Positions 24,235 to 35,484 of a stretch of DNA of 64,000 nucleotides are shown piece by piece (within the stretch, counting starts at the first letter, position 1; the number at the start of each line of letters is the position of its first letter). A model generated the notes under the pieces. The model was given only the letters and a program-made list of their open reading frames with translations. It had not been told where the DNA came from and did no database searches. This stretch comes from Beverwykella pulmonaria (taxonomy: Eukaryota > Ascomycota > Dothideomycetes > Pleosporales > Melanommataceae). The position numbers and the translations under genes were made by a program. The stretch spans positions 4,183,068-4,247,067 of the forward strand of contig BCHH01000001.1 in NCBI GenBank assembly GCA_001599595.1. The letters are read 5' to 3'.

Positions 24235-24733
24235 ATGGCACGCGCTGTGCTTTTGGTCGTTTTCGGCCTTGCTGCTACCGCCATCGCTCATAGTGGGCAC
24301 AGCGAGCATACTAAGAGTAGTTCACATATCGATGGATATAACCCAAGTAAGTCTACGCCGTTGAAAGTTAGAGTAGGCGTCGCTAAAGGGGTGACATACA
24401 GGCGCAACTACCTACACTGGCCCTATGTTCAACCCCTCCAATGCACTCAATTTCGGACCTACCAGCACAGCGAACGCCACGATCACTAGTACAAAGTCCA
24501 AACATTCCTCAAAGCAGACCTCCCACACCTCCAACTCGACCATCTCCAAATCGTCCTCGGCACCCACAAGCCATTTGACCACCACAATTCCGTCTACAAC
24601 TTCAGGGTCCGGGACGACCTCCACGGTCTCTTCTGCTGCGCAAGCGAGCACTGCTGCTGCTGCGCAAGCGAACTTTGCTGGCTTCATGGGCACCCTTGCG
24701 GGCGGAGTTTTCGCTGGATTAGCATTGATATAG
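24235..24733 (+). CDS. GPI-anchored Ser/Thr-rich cell-surface protein
   Basis: A probable cell-wall or plasma-membrane structural protein. The proposed model is join(24235..24346,24402..24733), 147 aa. The intron (55 nt, GTAAGT to ATACAG) joins YNPSATTYTGPMFNPS. Residues 1-19 are a signal peptide (MARAVLLVVFGLAATAIAH). The mature part is mostly Ser/Thr/Lys/Ala, with many Ser and Thr suited to O-mannosylation. The end is a short Ala/Asn spacer followed by a hydrophobic tail GTLAGGVFAGLALI reaching the C-terminus, as expected of a GPI attachment signal with an omega site around the NFAGF/GT region. The class is clear; no specific function can be assigned. Confidence 0.75.
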
Positions 24734-25129
24734 GACTGGCTTAGATTGAAGTTCATAAATTGGAATGAATTTAGAAGGCGTGGTTGGTAAGCATAAAGGC
24801 TTCGAAGAGAGCTCGTAAAGCGCAGAATATGTTAGCTAGAATGTGCACAATTTTTGTAGTCTACATAATGCTAATCATTCTTACCCTTCAGTAGCCTACT
24901 AGTTGAGATTGAACCGGTGTAGATGCCGTTTGCTGGACTTATGCTACCTCAGCATATGTGCTGGAAAGGGTTGCTCCTTAAGGGTGGGTTTGTCGATGTA
25001 ACCAAATTAATGAGGCAGTCGTTGTCCTCATGGTTATGTTGTCGCTGTCCGATTCCCCTGGCGTGCGATGAAAGGTTTCTCATGGAACCTCCTGGCTCAA
25101 ATATATCCTGCTCCCTACCCGTCTAGCAT
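24734..25129. other. Intergenic region between convergent genes
   Basis: About 400 bases, AT-rich near 24760-24900, between two gene 3' ends. Nothing else was recognised. Confidence 0.35.
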
Positions 25130-25782
25130 TTATCTCGGCAGCCCGTTTCCCGCACCACCGCCACCTCCCTGCGGCTCACTCCCCCCATTCCCATTCGCGA
25201 CCCCCGCGCTTCCAGCACCCGGCCTCCTCCTCAATGCCAACCTGACCGGTTCATCCCTCCTGCTCTGCACGAGTCCTCTCGTTCCCACCCCTGGTCCACC
25301 ACCACTCCCGCTAGCCCTCCCTGCACCTTCGCTGAGCCCCTCGCCTGGCCCTCGTCTCACTAGCTCATCAAGCCCCAGATCCCTCCAACTCGCCTCACGC
25401 TTGTTCTGTGTCGCGCGTTGTATACCAAACGCCGCGTGCTGGTCCGGCACCACGTCGTCCTCGTCTTCGGGGTTCAGAGGCTGCAGGTGAGGTGGGATGT
25501 ATATTTCTTCAGGCGCAAGTTGGGAGGAGTGCGGGTGTGTGAAGGTCTCGAGGAGGTCGGCGTGGTGCGAGTGGTGCAGGTGCAAATACGTTGATGTTGA
25601 GTCGCGGGACTGAAGGCAGTTAGTTGGGTGAGACTCGAGATTGGGATTCGAGGGGTGGGTACCATTGTGAAATATGTCTATGAGAAGGGGCAGGAGAAGT
25701 ATAAGGTTTGCGTGCGTTTTTCAAGCGTACACAGTAGTTTTGGTGTCGTTGTGAACAAGCTCACGCCCACAGGACGATCCAT
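25130..25782 (-). CDS. Hypothetical His/Gly-rich protein, tentative three-exon model
   Basis: The function is unknown. The main exon 25130-25609 encodes RDSTSTYLHLHHSHHADLLETFTHPHSS, then an acidic segment LNPEDEDDVVP, and a Gly/Arg-rich tail ending GNGLPR. Upstream, a 53-nt intron (25610-25662) has a textbook branch site CTAAC and CTTCAG end. Before it lies a tentative 15-nt exon (25663-25677), an 87-nt intron (GTGAGC to CATAG), and an 18-nt first exon starting at ATG 25782; together 170 aa in one frame. The main exon is supported by its open length and regular composition. The micro-exon start is speculative, and the real start may be elsewhere. Confidence 0.4.
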
Positions 25783-26397
25783 GACGCGGAACGGACCCGC
25801 GTTTTGCCGCTAGTCCTGGCCAAGGTTTTGCGGTGACAACGGCACCTCGGCATTTCGCTTACCACTCAACCTAGACCCTCTTCTCTATTAAGATGATATG
25901 AGCAGTAGCTTGAAAAACTTCAGTGGTACATATATTGTCGTGCATTCGGGACTCAAAGCAGACGCGGACATGTTACTTACGCCCACCACCTCACCAGAGG
26001 CGAAGCCGTGTAGAACATGTATCCTTCCCTGGACGCCTCGGCACTTGATTCTGATCCACTCTAGACTCGCAGCTAGCGACTATTTCCCTCTCGCGTATAT
26101 GCTTCCGGTCCACTGTGGCGCCAATGTCGGATAAATAAAGGATTGTGGGGTAGTATGATCTGTCACGTGTCGTGACTTTGCTGAATGACGCCAGCATCAG
26201 CTACCTATATAGAGAGCCTCGATGCCCCTCAATATACATCACTTTTGGCTTCTACTTCCATCCCTCTGCAATCGTGACTTAATCGCCTTGAGGGGTGCAG
26301 TCCTCAGTCGACCAACAAATTATCGATCGGTTCACGAATGTCAAAGTCGTAATTGTTCTAACTGAACAGCAAGAAAAGCGTAACGAGAAAGATCATT
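25783..26397. other. Intergenic, divergent promoter region
   Basis: About 600 bases between divergent genes. TATATAGAGAG at about 26203-26214 and CTCAATATACATC at about 26228-26240 are TATA-like and suitably placed upstream of the GFA gene. No coding sequence was recognised. Confidence 0.35.
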
Positions 26398-26961
26398 ATG
26401 GCGACCGAGGGAAAAGGGAATTGTAACTGCGGCAACATCACTGTTTCGCTCGCTACAATGCCAACACAATCTTTGCTGTGCCATTGGTACGTCATGTCAA
26501 CAGCACCCCATCAACAGCACTCTATCAACGGCACCCCATCAACGCAAGCCGAAGTCATACTAAACACATATAAGCTCCAATTGCCGACGAGCGGGAGCGG
26601 GAGCCTTCACCGTAAACTACTACCTCGACATATCAGAGATCGACCTTAAAGATCCCAAGGGTGTGTTGAAGACCTACGAGGACAGCAACACCATTAGCGG
26701 AAACACCATCTATCGGAAATTCTGCGGCAATTGTGGGAGGTAAGAATGCCCTCTTTATCCCACTATGGGTAATAAGATAGATGGTGTTTCTAACAAGTAG
26801 TCAGCCCTGTGATGACGCTAACTTCGCTTGATGCACCCAAGGCCATACTAAAGGGAGGACTGTTCGACCACATGCCCGAGCCTAGCTTTGAATTTCATGA
26901 AGGCGACAAGATAAATTGGGTCAAGGTGGTGAAGGCGGGAGAGGAGGGGAAGAAGTTATGA
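26398..26961 (+). CDS. GFA-domain (CENP-V/GFA) zinc protein
   Basis: A glutathione-dependent formaldehyde-activating (Gfa)-like protein; the fold binds zinc through cysteines, and members are linked with S-hydroxymethylglutathione formation or other thiol chemistry. The proposed model is join(26398..26486,26575..26739,26805..26961), 136 aa, the family's usual size. The introns are 88 and 65 nt; joins give LLCHCSNCRRAGAG and CGNCGSPVMT. Zinc-ligand cysteines are visible in NCNCGNI, CHCSNC and FCGNCGS, and the domain ends EFHEGDKINWVKV. A closer acceptor AG in the second intron would give an early stop, so the later CAG is chosen. It forms a compact group with the EthD, alcohol dehydrogenase and regulator genes. 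Confidence 0.85.
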
Positions 26962-27057
26962 GCAATTGAGAAGAACGAACATAAAGGTTTGTTGAACCAT
27001 GAGATACCTCAATAGATTGAAGTTTGAACGCGTCTGCTACAGTCTCGATATCCCTTC

Positions 27058-27375
27058 CTAGGGCAGCACCTTCCCCACGACAAAAACTGGTGTCCCATTC
27101 GTGAAGTTCTTCACATCATCCATGATGATCTTCACCGCTTCTTCGTCCTTCATAGCAGTGTTGAATCCATCGACGTTCTTCCATTCAGTCATTGTCTGGT
27201 ACGCAAACTCCGATTCAGGTACCACTTCGCAGAAGGTGGTTTGGAGGAGGCCGTGCGCTGTCCACTTTTCAGTGAAACAGGGGATATGGGACGAGAGGTA
27301 GTAGTTGGTGTTGAATTTTAGATCGGACGTGCGCCGATAAAGGACCGTGATGATAGCGCCGGGGTTCGAAGACAT
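27058..27375 (-). CDS. EthD-domain protein (dimeric alpha-beta barrel)
   Basis: EthD-domain proteins are small dimeric ferredoxin-like proteins, found beside oxidative catabolic genes in bacteria and in fungal polyketide or catabolic clusters. The 105-aa product starts MSSNPGAIITVLYRR; a longer start 26 codons upstream is unlikely. It shows the expected pattern: an N-terminal beta strand, TNYYLSSHIPCFTEKW (the conserved Y..HxP.. motif), FAYQTMTEWKNVDGFNTAM, then the final strand NGTPVFVVGKVLP. It has a single exon. It is convergent with the GFA gene (96 bp between stops) and divergent to the alcohol dehydrogenase, 381 bp apart. Confidence 0.85.
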   Translation of the reverse strand: MSSNPGAIITVLYRRTSDLKFNTNYYLSSHIPCFTEKWTAHGLLQTTFCEVVPESEFAYQTMTEWKNVDGFNTAMKDEEAVKIIMDDVKNFTNGTPVFVVGKVLP

Positions 27376-27756
27376 TGTGAATGAAATAGGTGGCTGGGTG
27401 CTAGGTAGGTAGTGATGGTAAAAAGATAGCCGATAGTAGCTTGTGATCCGCAAGAAGCTGTCAGTGATATAGGAAGATCTCCAGTTTTTTATCTTACTTT
27501 ACCATCGCCGAGGTAAGTCTGATGTCCGCGGAACTCCGGTGCTCCTTTAAGTCTCCGATTCTCCTTTTCATCCCCGGTACTCCTCTACAGATGTGCTTGC
27601 AAATTCGTGTGTTTCTCCGATGCTCCTCTAGAACTCCGGAGGGGTAGTATCAAACTTGCGACAGATGAGAGATATGAAAGCGAATATCAATCGCTTTTCG
27701 CCGTTGTCTAATCCATTACCCACTAGTTTAAAGTTCATTTATATCAGTGCTACAAG
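27376..27756. promoter_or_regulatory. Divergent promoter region EthD / alcohol dehydrogenase
   Basis: The 381-base gap between two divergent genes holds a run of degenerate repeats of the type GAACTCC/CTCCGG/TACTCC (about 27528-27650), and TATATC at about 27740-27745 near the dehydrogenase start. CGG/CCG triplets, which Zn2Cys6 regulators bind, occur in it, for example TCCGCGGAAC near 27523. Binding by the neighbouring regulator is only a guess. Confidence 0.4.
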
Positions 27757-28905
27757 ATGACAGACTCAATCCCCCAAACCATGAAAGCTATCCAGCTTGT
27801 TGGGGTATGCAGGCCTTGCTCGATATGCAGGCTATGACTCTGACACGGCCAACAGTACAAGCAGAAATACGAACTGAACGAGATACCCGTACCCCAAATC
27901 GGACCCAACGATGTCCTAGTCAAGACGGGAGCAGCAGGCTTTTGCCACACCGACTACCAAGTCTGGGAGGGCGTTTACGAATCACCCTGTCCCATGGTCC
28001 CGTCCCACGAGCCCGTTGGTACTATCGTTGCCGTCGGATCCACAGCCCAGGCGAAATGGAAGATTGGACAAAGAGTTGGGGTGCTTCTCTTCCGACATGC
28101 TTGCAAGACTTGCGTCAATTGCGAGACGACGAAGGACCTTCGCTTCTGTTTGAATGCGGATTTGGCTGGTTTGAAGAACGATGGTGGATTTGCGGAGTAT
28201 ATTGTCGGCGATGCGGACAACATCTGTGTTCTCCCTGAGGAGATTTCCTTTGAACAGGGCGCTCCGCTGATGTGTGCTGGTGTGCGTAGACTCTTGTACA
28301 CACGTATATTCTGCCATTCTAATACTCTCTAGGCCACTGTTTGGGCCGCAATCCAAAGTGCCAAAGTTGCACCAGGTGAGTCCATCGGCGTTATTGGTAT
28401 CGGTGGACTTGGAGCTCTTGCCGTGCAGTTTGCAAAGGCACTCGGACATAAAGTCATTGCCATCGACAATCGACCCGAGGGACGCGAGCTAGCAACCGAG
28501 TTCCCTTTGAAAGCAGATTTGGTCCTCGACTCGCAAGACCACGAAGCTGTCTCCAAAGTCAAGACGTTCACGGGAAAGGGTGGTCTCTATGCCGTCATTG
28601 TTTGCACGGACACCGTGTCTGTCATTGAATGGAGCTTGAATCTTCTGCGACCCAATGGCGTGTGCGTACCTCTCGGTCTTCCCGTAGCCAATCTTCAGTT
28701 CAACTCTTTCACGCTCATCTTCCAACAGCTTACAATTGTGGGTTCACTGGTCGCAACGCAAGCGGAGGCACAGAAAATGCTCAACACAACAGCAGAATTT
28801 GGTATTCGCTCTCATCTCACAGTCATACCAATTGAGAAAGCGGTGGATCTCCCAGACTTGTACATGGACAAGCATCTTAAAGGCAGACTGGTGGTGAAGC
28901 TATGA
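27757..28905 (+). CDS. Zinc-dependent alcohol dehydrogenase (MDR superfamily)
   Basis: A medium-chain dehydrogenase that should interconvert an alcohol and aldehyde/ketone with NAD(P)H in the cytosol. The proposed model is join(27757..27804,27856..28281,28333..28905), 348 aa, typical length. Both introns are 51 nt (GTATGC to AACAG; GTGCGT to CTCTAG) and give QLVGYKQKYEL and LMCAGATVWAA. Catalytic-zinc ligands are in FCHTD and SHEPVG. The structural zinc lobe has four Cys in CKTCVNC and RFC. The coenzyme motif is GIGGLGALAVQFAK, with Asp in IAIDNRPE after the second strand, suggesting NAD(H) preference. The usual GHE is SHE here. The substrate is unknown. Confidence 0.92.
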
Positions 28906-29049
28906 GTACTGGTATAGGGACTCGAAACGCTCGGGAGATGCTCAATTTAAGGTAGAAAGAAATGATACGAATCAGACAACCAATATGGAATACTACGATC
29001 TGTTATGAAAGAAGTTTGCGTTTCATCTAGTTCATAAAAAGGCACAGAA

Positions 29050-29351
29050 ATGCCAAAGTTGTCTCTGGTAGACTCGCAGTTCGGGTTTAACATGTCTGGT
29101 CCGGCACGCAGCCGCCTCGGCAGTGCTGCGGGGAAGGTGCCCACAGCGAATCAACTATCTACTGCCCAAGCCTTCTCCACCAACGCCAAGTCTTCACGTC
29201 TGCGTCGTAAGTCTGACTCAACAGTGTTGCCTATTACGATAAGATCTTTTCAGATGAATTGACCAATACGATGGACCTCGTTCTCCGCTATATACCTCTT
29301 TCTGGAATCCAAGATATCACTACACGCAGCACCGCCACGCCATTCGTGTAG
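29050..29351 (+). CDS. Possible small gene, hypothetical protein
   Basis: A tentative 84-aa protein from join(29050..29206,29254..29351). A 47-nt intron with GTAAGT and TTTTCAG borders joins SSRLRHELTNTMDLVLRY. The N-terminal part is basic with many Ser and Ala and could be a mitochondrial presequence. The second exon is helical in character and ends ATPFV. The start might be the internal Met of NMSGPARSR. Support is only the clean splice junction and restored frame. It sits between the alcohol dehydrogenase and the regulator, on the same strand. Confidence 0.3.
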
Positions 29352-29495
29352 TCTCCGCTCGCAAATCTGTTCTGTATAGAGCCTAAGGCGCAACCTTTCA
29401 AGCGAGAACTTGTCTTTTTATCATTACATTCTCTCCATTAGAGAATCTAAATATCTAGGAACACCTTCTGCATTCTCGCTCCAGGCGAACTCATT

Positions 29496-31870
29496 ATGTT
29501 CACAACGTTCTCTACAATGCCAGAGTTGAGCTCAACTCAACCGGAAGGGGCCCAGCCAAGTCCAAAATCATCAAGAATTAAGAGACACCAGGTGGCACGG
29601 GCATGCGCCTGGTGCCGTACCTATCGGGTGAAATGTGACGCTGGCTACCCCTGTCGCAACTGCAAAGCCAAAGGACGAGAGTGCAATGATGAGAAAGGGA
29701 AAAACGAAGTGCGGACCTTCCCTCTTGCCATGAAGTCTGTTCCCTCTCCTGTAAGATGATAGTGCTATGTGGGATGGAATGGAAGCTTTCACCCCGTCCT
29801 TGAAACCAAATTGACTGACAAGTTTACAGGGAGATCGATCGATTAAAAGACCGAGTCAAAGAATTGGAGGAAAAGCTGAAGATAATCCGCAGTCACTCAA
29901 AAGTCGAGCCACAAGACTACGAAATTCCGCAAGCCAAACTCACCGTGTCGCTACCGGCTAATCTAGATCCTTTGGAACAGCACGGCGGCAACAAGAAGTA
30001 CTATAACTGGGATATCATCTCAACGCGGACAGCTAGAGCAAACCAGCAATGCTACGGGTCGTCATCATCGTTCTACTTCATTGGTCAGATGACCTCGTAT
30101 CTCGACAAAACTTTACAGCAACATCACTCAGAGTTCCTGCTCGACTCAGTGACTCGACACATGAACAGTCCCACCCAACCGGGTGGGTGTGAGTTCACAC
30201 AGGCTCTCAAGCGTCCAGATTCTTCGACTAATGATCTTGCTCTATCACAATCGCAAGAAGAATCCCTTTTGGCGCTCTTTTGGGAAACCTACCATTGCAT
30301 ATACCCTATAATTGACGAGTCCGAATTCAGAGCACACCACAAATCCTTATGGGAGACATCTGGATCAGTCCGACGGCCATCAGCTTTGGTCGACATTGTA
30401 CTTGCTATTTGCATGCAATATGGAGCTACCTCGAGGTCCACGAAACCTGCAGCCATGGACTCTGAGGACATTTGCTTGGGAAATGCAACTATTGCGGGCC
30501 GATGTTTCTATCGTAGATGTCAATCTCTCCTCGTTGATGAGCTAGAAGGGCCTTCCATTATGACGTTCCAATGCTATCTGTTATCTGTTATCTGGCTGTC
30601 TAACGCATCTTTTCAGAATATGGCTCACAGCATTATGGCCACCGGCATACGAACAGGCATTATACTAGGCCTCCATCTTGAGCCCTCTGAAGATATTCCG
30701 CAGATCCAACGAGAATCCAGGAAGCGGCTATGGTGGACGATTTACGCACTAGAGATGAAGATGGGTATGGAACTAGGTCGACCACTTGCCGTTTCTATCA
30801 CACAAGTCAATTGTGGCATTCCAGACGTCTGCTCCACTCTCGAGACAACGAGCCAGAAGTTCAATGTTTATACAAGCTCTTTCAACCCTCATTTTGTGAG
30901 ATTGATATTAGCAACACGAGCCATTTACGTTACGTTCTACCGCAAATGCGCAGATGTACTCAGAAACAATGGAAGAAAGAACCTATATCAAGATCCAAAG
31001 GGTCTGGAAATGTGTGCCGGTTTCCTTTTGTCCAAGACTGTCTATCTTCAAACATGGCTGCAACAAGTGCCAGATTCATTAAAGAACCAGAGGAAGAATT
31101 TGGGTTTGCCGTACTCGAATGATCGATCTATTATCGACTTCGAATCGTCACTTCCTTCTTGGTTCCGAAGACAGAGCCTGTACCTTGAACTCATGTATCA
31201 CAATCTCTCCATGAGTTTGTACCGACCCTTCATCTCCTTCAGCGGATCATCCAGGTTCTGTACCCCAGTCACCGACAGCCACGCAGTGTCATGTGCCAAC
31301 CATGCAATCACAACAACAAGCATCCTTCACCAAGTGCTTAAGGAAACCGAACTTCTGACTGGCTGGTACGAAACGTTCCAATGGCAATGGAATGCAACTC
31401 TCTCTCTTATTGGGTTCATCCTAGCCTATCCTGCTGGTCCCTTAACTGTCGTTACCCGCAAGGCATTAAGCACTGCGATAACTGTATTTGAGCTGCTCTC
31501 AAACAATTTTCCAAGTGCAGTTAGCGCCACCGATATAGCACGCGATCTCGTGGCGAAAGCCGACCTTCTTATCGACCGATCTCGTGCCTCTCTCGACTTG
31601 GACCATAACTCGTCAGACGAAGACCCTTCAGTGCTTGCTCAATTATTTGGACATGAGCCCCAAGAACAAGCTTTCGAGTTGGACTATATCGCCAATTCAG
31701 ACCTGTTTTCAAGATTCATGGAGGAAGAATCGTCCGTCTTTCAAAATACGCTTTCGAATTCTTCTGGATTTGCTTTTGATTTCGATGCAATGAGCGGACT
31801 GGAAGATATTGGATCAGACGGTGGAATGGTGTTCGAGTTTCTAGATTTTGGAGGTACAGGAAGTTTCTGA
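29496..31870 (+). CDS. Zn(II)2Cys6 transcription factor with fungal-specific regulatory domain
   Basis: A nuclear DNA-binding regulator. The proposed model is join(29496..29734,29830..31870), 759 aa. Six zinc-cluster cysteines lie at residues 37, 40, 47, 53, 56 and 63 (CAWCRTYRVKC, then PCRNCKAKGREC), with the exact C-X2-C-X6-C-X5-C-X2-C-X6-C spacing. A linker and coiled coil follow (EIDRLKDRVKELEEKLK). The middle-homology domain (Fungal_trans) shows LLALFWETYHCIYPIIDE, GRPSALVDI-like VRRPSALVDIVLAI, and the diagnostic RESRKRLWWTIYALE. The C-terminus is acidic (LDLDHNSSDEDPS; FDFDAMSGLEDIG), as an activation domain. The intron donor is unusual (GTCTGT) but restores the frame as AMKEIDRLK; the more canonical GTAAGA 21 bases later would not. 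It probably controls the adjacent dehydrogenase/EthD/GFA group (inference from position). Confidence 0.88.
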
Positions 31871-32720
31871 GAGCGGTCAACCCCTATTACGATTTCGCAC
31901 TTTTCATGAGATATGCTCCTCCTAAGGTGCTCCTCCTAAGGCATACTCCACGCTATTAAGTATGGCAGGGCGATGTAGGACTAATATGATCCTTTTGAAT
32001 CTTGACCGGAATCGACTTTCTGTGCCAACGGCCCCAAAAGTTACAACTTCCATTCTTAACTTACTGTATGATGTAGATAGGAGAATGAAATATGAACTGT
32101 GGAATAGCAGAGCTTCGGGTGAGGAGCAAAGGAACGCGCTTGCATATATAGATATCGATGATGCTTCGTGCAAGTCTGCATGATTGGATGCATAATCATT
32201 TCACCCTGCAGCTGTACTCCCTGAGATCAGGCTTTCGTAAGAGAAAGATTGCAAAGACTGAAAATACAGGTCAGAAGGCAGCCCGAGCTGCCTTTCGTAT
32301 TAGTCAGTAATTGGGGGTGGTCCAAGGTTTCTCATCTCTTCTCACATTAACAGTGACGTATATAATTTTCCATGCCGAAGCCGAAATCCATTCGAATCAT
32401 CTCTCCTGCAAGAAGAGGTGGAACATGTCGTAACAGTCCCGCCAAATCATGATTCAAAAGTTGAGCAGATCGCTACAGGTACAACTTTTATATTTCATCA
32501 AGCGCCCTGGTCTATTTCCCAGAGTGCTCAGTGTTGAAAGGACTTGATCTTCCCAACCTCCACGACTATTGCGAATGTCGGCCTGGATTTTGCACTCACT
32601 TAAGGACTAAGAATATATAACGACAGAGAACTGATGCAGCAGGTGCAATTACGAAAATCTCATGGATTTTTTTCGTGATGAGAACTTCCGACATTCCCTC
32701 CCTCTTCGTAATAAGTCTCT
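31871..32720. other. Intergenic region, nothing recognised
   Basis: Downstream of the regulator, AT-rich, with only short frames. A 10-11 base duplication GTGCTCCTCCTAAGG-like occurs at about 31915-31942. No gene was recognised. Confidence 0.35.
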
Positions 32721-33080
32721 ACTCATCGATATGGAACATCCCAATCCCAGCCTCATTGCTATCACCTGGAAGACTTGACTCGTCTGCTCGCCCCTGAAGA
32801 ATTTGTCTAGCATGCCAGTCTTGCCTGGGACTTCCTCCCAGCGGTGGATGAATGTGGCGATGCCGTGTGCGAGCCTCGAGTCCGCGTCATCATGCTACTC
32901 GCTGAAGGTCATTCTGATGATGTGAGGCGAGCCTTTTGGCTTAGTACAAATGAACTGTGATCTGGCAGCATAGTCATATGGAATAAGTAGCCCCGGAAGT
33001 TGTTCATCGACTTCTTTTTCATCTCCGGCTACTTCAATCTCGTCCTCACCCTCGTCTACACCACACTGTCAGAGAGATCC
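32721..33080 (-). pseudogene. Relic of a protein-coding gene, family unknown
   Basis: The minus strand reads as about 120 codons with a protein-like composition: an acidic stretch (DEGEDEIEVAGDEKEVDEQ), then GLLIPYDYAARSQFICTKP, SPHIIRMTFSE, and DADSRLAHGIATFIHRWEE. One in-frame TAG falls after MTFSE. Upstream the frame closes with a TGA just before the acidic stretch, and no start codon or splice signal gives a complete gene. The function is unknown. It could be a decayed gene or an internal exon of an unrecognised one. Confidence 0.3.
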
Positions 33081-33795
33081 TCCTTCTCCTTTCTCTTATA
33101 TTTGGCCGTTGATTCAACATCGTTGTTGTAGAGTGTTGTGAAAGTGTAATTGATTTTCTGCTGGTGGGCAGTGCTGCAGGATTCGGAACCTGAGGCTGAA
33201 TTTAAGGCGGGTATTGGAAGGTGTAATGTGAGGAGTGGTAGCGGAGACGAGAGTTGGGGCGATGGTGAGAGATTAGAGATGAATTAAAACTGCTTAGGTG
33301 TGATAAGGAAAAAAGCGGAGCGACATGGGACACCACGTGTTTGTTTTGAAATCAGAAACCGAAGTTCAAGCTCTATCTGAATTTAGTTGCACTCGGATAT
33401 GGACTTGATGATAGAGTCAATTTCAGAGGCCTCTCACGTGAAGTTTTACACAGGACATTCTCTCGTCGGCTGGCTGGCAGGTAAATTGGACCACCCTTCA
33501 AGGTGGTTTTGAGGACGTATTTGCTGTCAAAGCTTTCTCATTCTTGCATGATGATGCAAGGCCATCTTTCTGTAATTTCGAATATATAAACGATGGGGCC
33601 TCGTCTTCATTTTTTATTCTCCATATGGGCGATGTAGAAAACGATAGTAGAGGTTCGGATGACGTCATGACTATTGGAACATTTGAATATGGGAAATGAA
33701 GAAGATTCTGGAAACCTTACGCATCTGCCTATCTCCTCAAAGCGAAAAGGAACACAACGTCTTACTGCAGTTATGATACCAAGCGCCATGTGTTC
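33081..33795. other. Intergenic region, nothing recognised
   Basis: About 700 bases with short frames only. A TATATAAACG sequence lies at about 33585-33594. No gene or repeat was recognised. Confidence 0.3.
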
Positions 33796-34290
33796 TCACC
33801 AAGGATCAGCCCTTAAACCCCTTTCCTCCCTCCTCTCCACCAATTCTTTGACCTCTGCCTTTTCCGCGTCATTTTTCTCATCCTGACGTGCATCTCCGGC
33901 ACCATCCTTTGCCTTACTTGCGAATCTCCTCCAACCTCTCCATCCAAACTTCCCCATGGCCCATAATAAGCCCACCGTCGCGCCTCCGAGTATGCCCGTT
34001 GGTGCAAGTATGAACCCCACCCCGGACACAGCGGACCCGATGGCTGTTCCAGCCACAAACGCAGTCAACGACCCGATTGCGGCATACTTCGCGTATCGAA
34101 CCAGGCGCCAAAATATGAACTTTAGGGTGTAGCGCACACTGCGGAGAAAGGCTCGCGTGCGGCGTGAGGTGGGGCCTGGGGCGGTAGAAGGGTTGGCGAG
34201 GAACGCGAGGTTTGTGCGGGTACGTTGGAGGGTCGATTGGGAGGGCGAGGAGACCATATGCAGAGCCTGTGAGGGCTGCGCTTCTGTCAT
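33796..34290 (-). CDS. Small glycine-zipper membrane protein, hypothetical
   Basis: A 164-aa single-exon product. After a polar N-terminus and an Arg-rich stretch (SRRTRAFLRSVRY), it has two adjacent hydrophobic Gly/Ala-rich segments (about residues 68-115: YAAIGSLTAFVAGTAIGSAV, then GFILAPTGILGGATVGLLWAMG). GxxxG-like spacing suggests tightly packed helices, perhaps a mitochondrial or ER membrane hairpin. The C-terminus is highly charged (KDGAGDARQDEKNDAEKAEVKE). It resembles small uncharacterised ascomycete membrane proteins; no function is known. The regular amphipathic layout supports a real gene. Confidence 0.65.
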   Translation of the reverse strand: MTEAQPSQALHMVSSPSQSTLQRTRTNLAFLANPSTAPGPTSRRTRAFLRSVRYTLKFIFWRLVRYAKYAAIGSLTAFVAGTAIGSAVSGVGFILAPTGILGGATVGLLWAMGKFGWRGWRRFASKAKDGAGDARQDEKNDAEKAEVKELVERREERGLRADPW

Positions 34291-35484
34291 TGCAGTAAGG
34301 TTGAGATGGAGATCATTGGTGTCCGAAAAACGGGCTAGGTATTTGATTGGCTAGCGTACTTACACGTGATCATTACCGACACGATCCTACCGGCCATGAT
34401 ATGCTGCGATACATGCTTCGGAATCTCATTCTAGTATCAAAACTTTGCTTCTATTTTCCTCGACGAAGGTGTGACGGCACTATTGGTGGTGCTGGAATTG
34501 TCATTAAAGTGCAAGGTAGATATGCTACTCGTGCAGCGAGAAGGCATTCGATAGTACAAGCCCAAGCGGATATGACTTCCTAGGAGTGGGGCGAACTACG
34601 ACTGCATGAGACACCTCTCGATTGACTTGAATTGCTCAGCTAGTTCTAATATTATTACTAGCCTATGTACGAGATCATTTTTTATCAAAGTATGCCTTAC
34701 ATGATTTATGTCACGAGAAATGATAAAACGAAAGGTGGAAGTGCATCTGGAGTCTCAGATAATCTGTCATGTGCACGAATGCATTCGGTCACCGCGGAAT
34801 GTAGATTTTTGTTCACAGTCCCTCAAAGATTGGGTGAAATGGAACATAACTGACAACTGAAGCAAAAAGAGGAAGATATTTCTGACGCCAACGGTACCCT
34901 ATACAGATACAAATACCGAAGTAGCACTAAACGGCGCCAGAACATATCACGTTTGCCAGAAATATCGAGGCTAGTAGTCGCCCAAGGGCTGAATAACCAC
35001 CACCACTTGTTGCCTGCGTTCACAAACTGCCGAAATCAGGGAGGATTTCTTTGATTTCCCCTGCCTTGAACCCATAAGTTTCTAGATCCGCTCAGAGCTT
35101 CGTGGTCAGAGGCATGAGCACGAAAGAAAATCGTATTCGAAGTGAAAGCTAACGACTGACGTAGCGAGGCTGGGAGCAAATATGTATTAGTGGTCTTGGC
35201 ACGCTAGCTCAGAGTCATTCACTCTGTAACGACAAAAGACTCCAACAGCCGCTATGAGCTACTCTCAAGGTTCGTTTTGCGACGTAAATCAGGTATACGT
35301 ATCTGAAGGTTTCGCTGGCCTGATTGATCGGCAGTAGCGCTATCGATAAGGGGCTCGGGAGGTTGCAACATCCCACTTTTGCTTGATGTAACTTCGCTAT
35401 CTCTGGGTTGATGCCATGAATGGTTCTACTCATATATTCCATAGTTCCACGCCACATCGTCTCTTCTCATCACAACTGCCAACC
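34291..35484. other. Intergenic region, nothing recognised
   Basis: About 1.2 kb between divergent genes, AT-rich in 34600-34900, with only short frames. TATATTCCATAG at about 35432-35443 is TATA-like and lies about 45 bases before the MFS carrier start. Confidence 0.35.
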
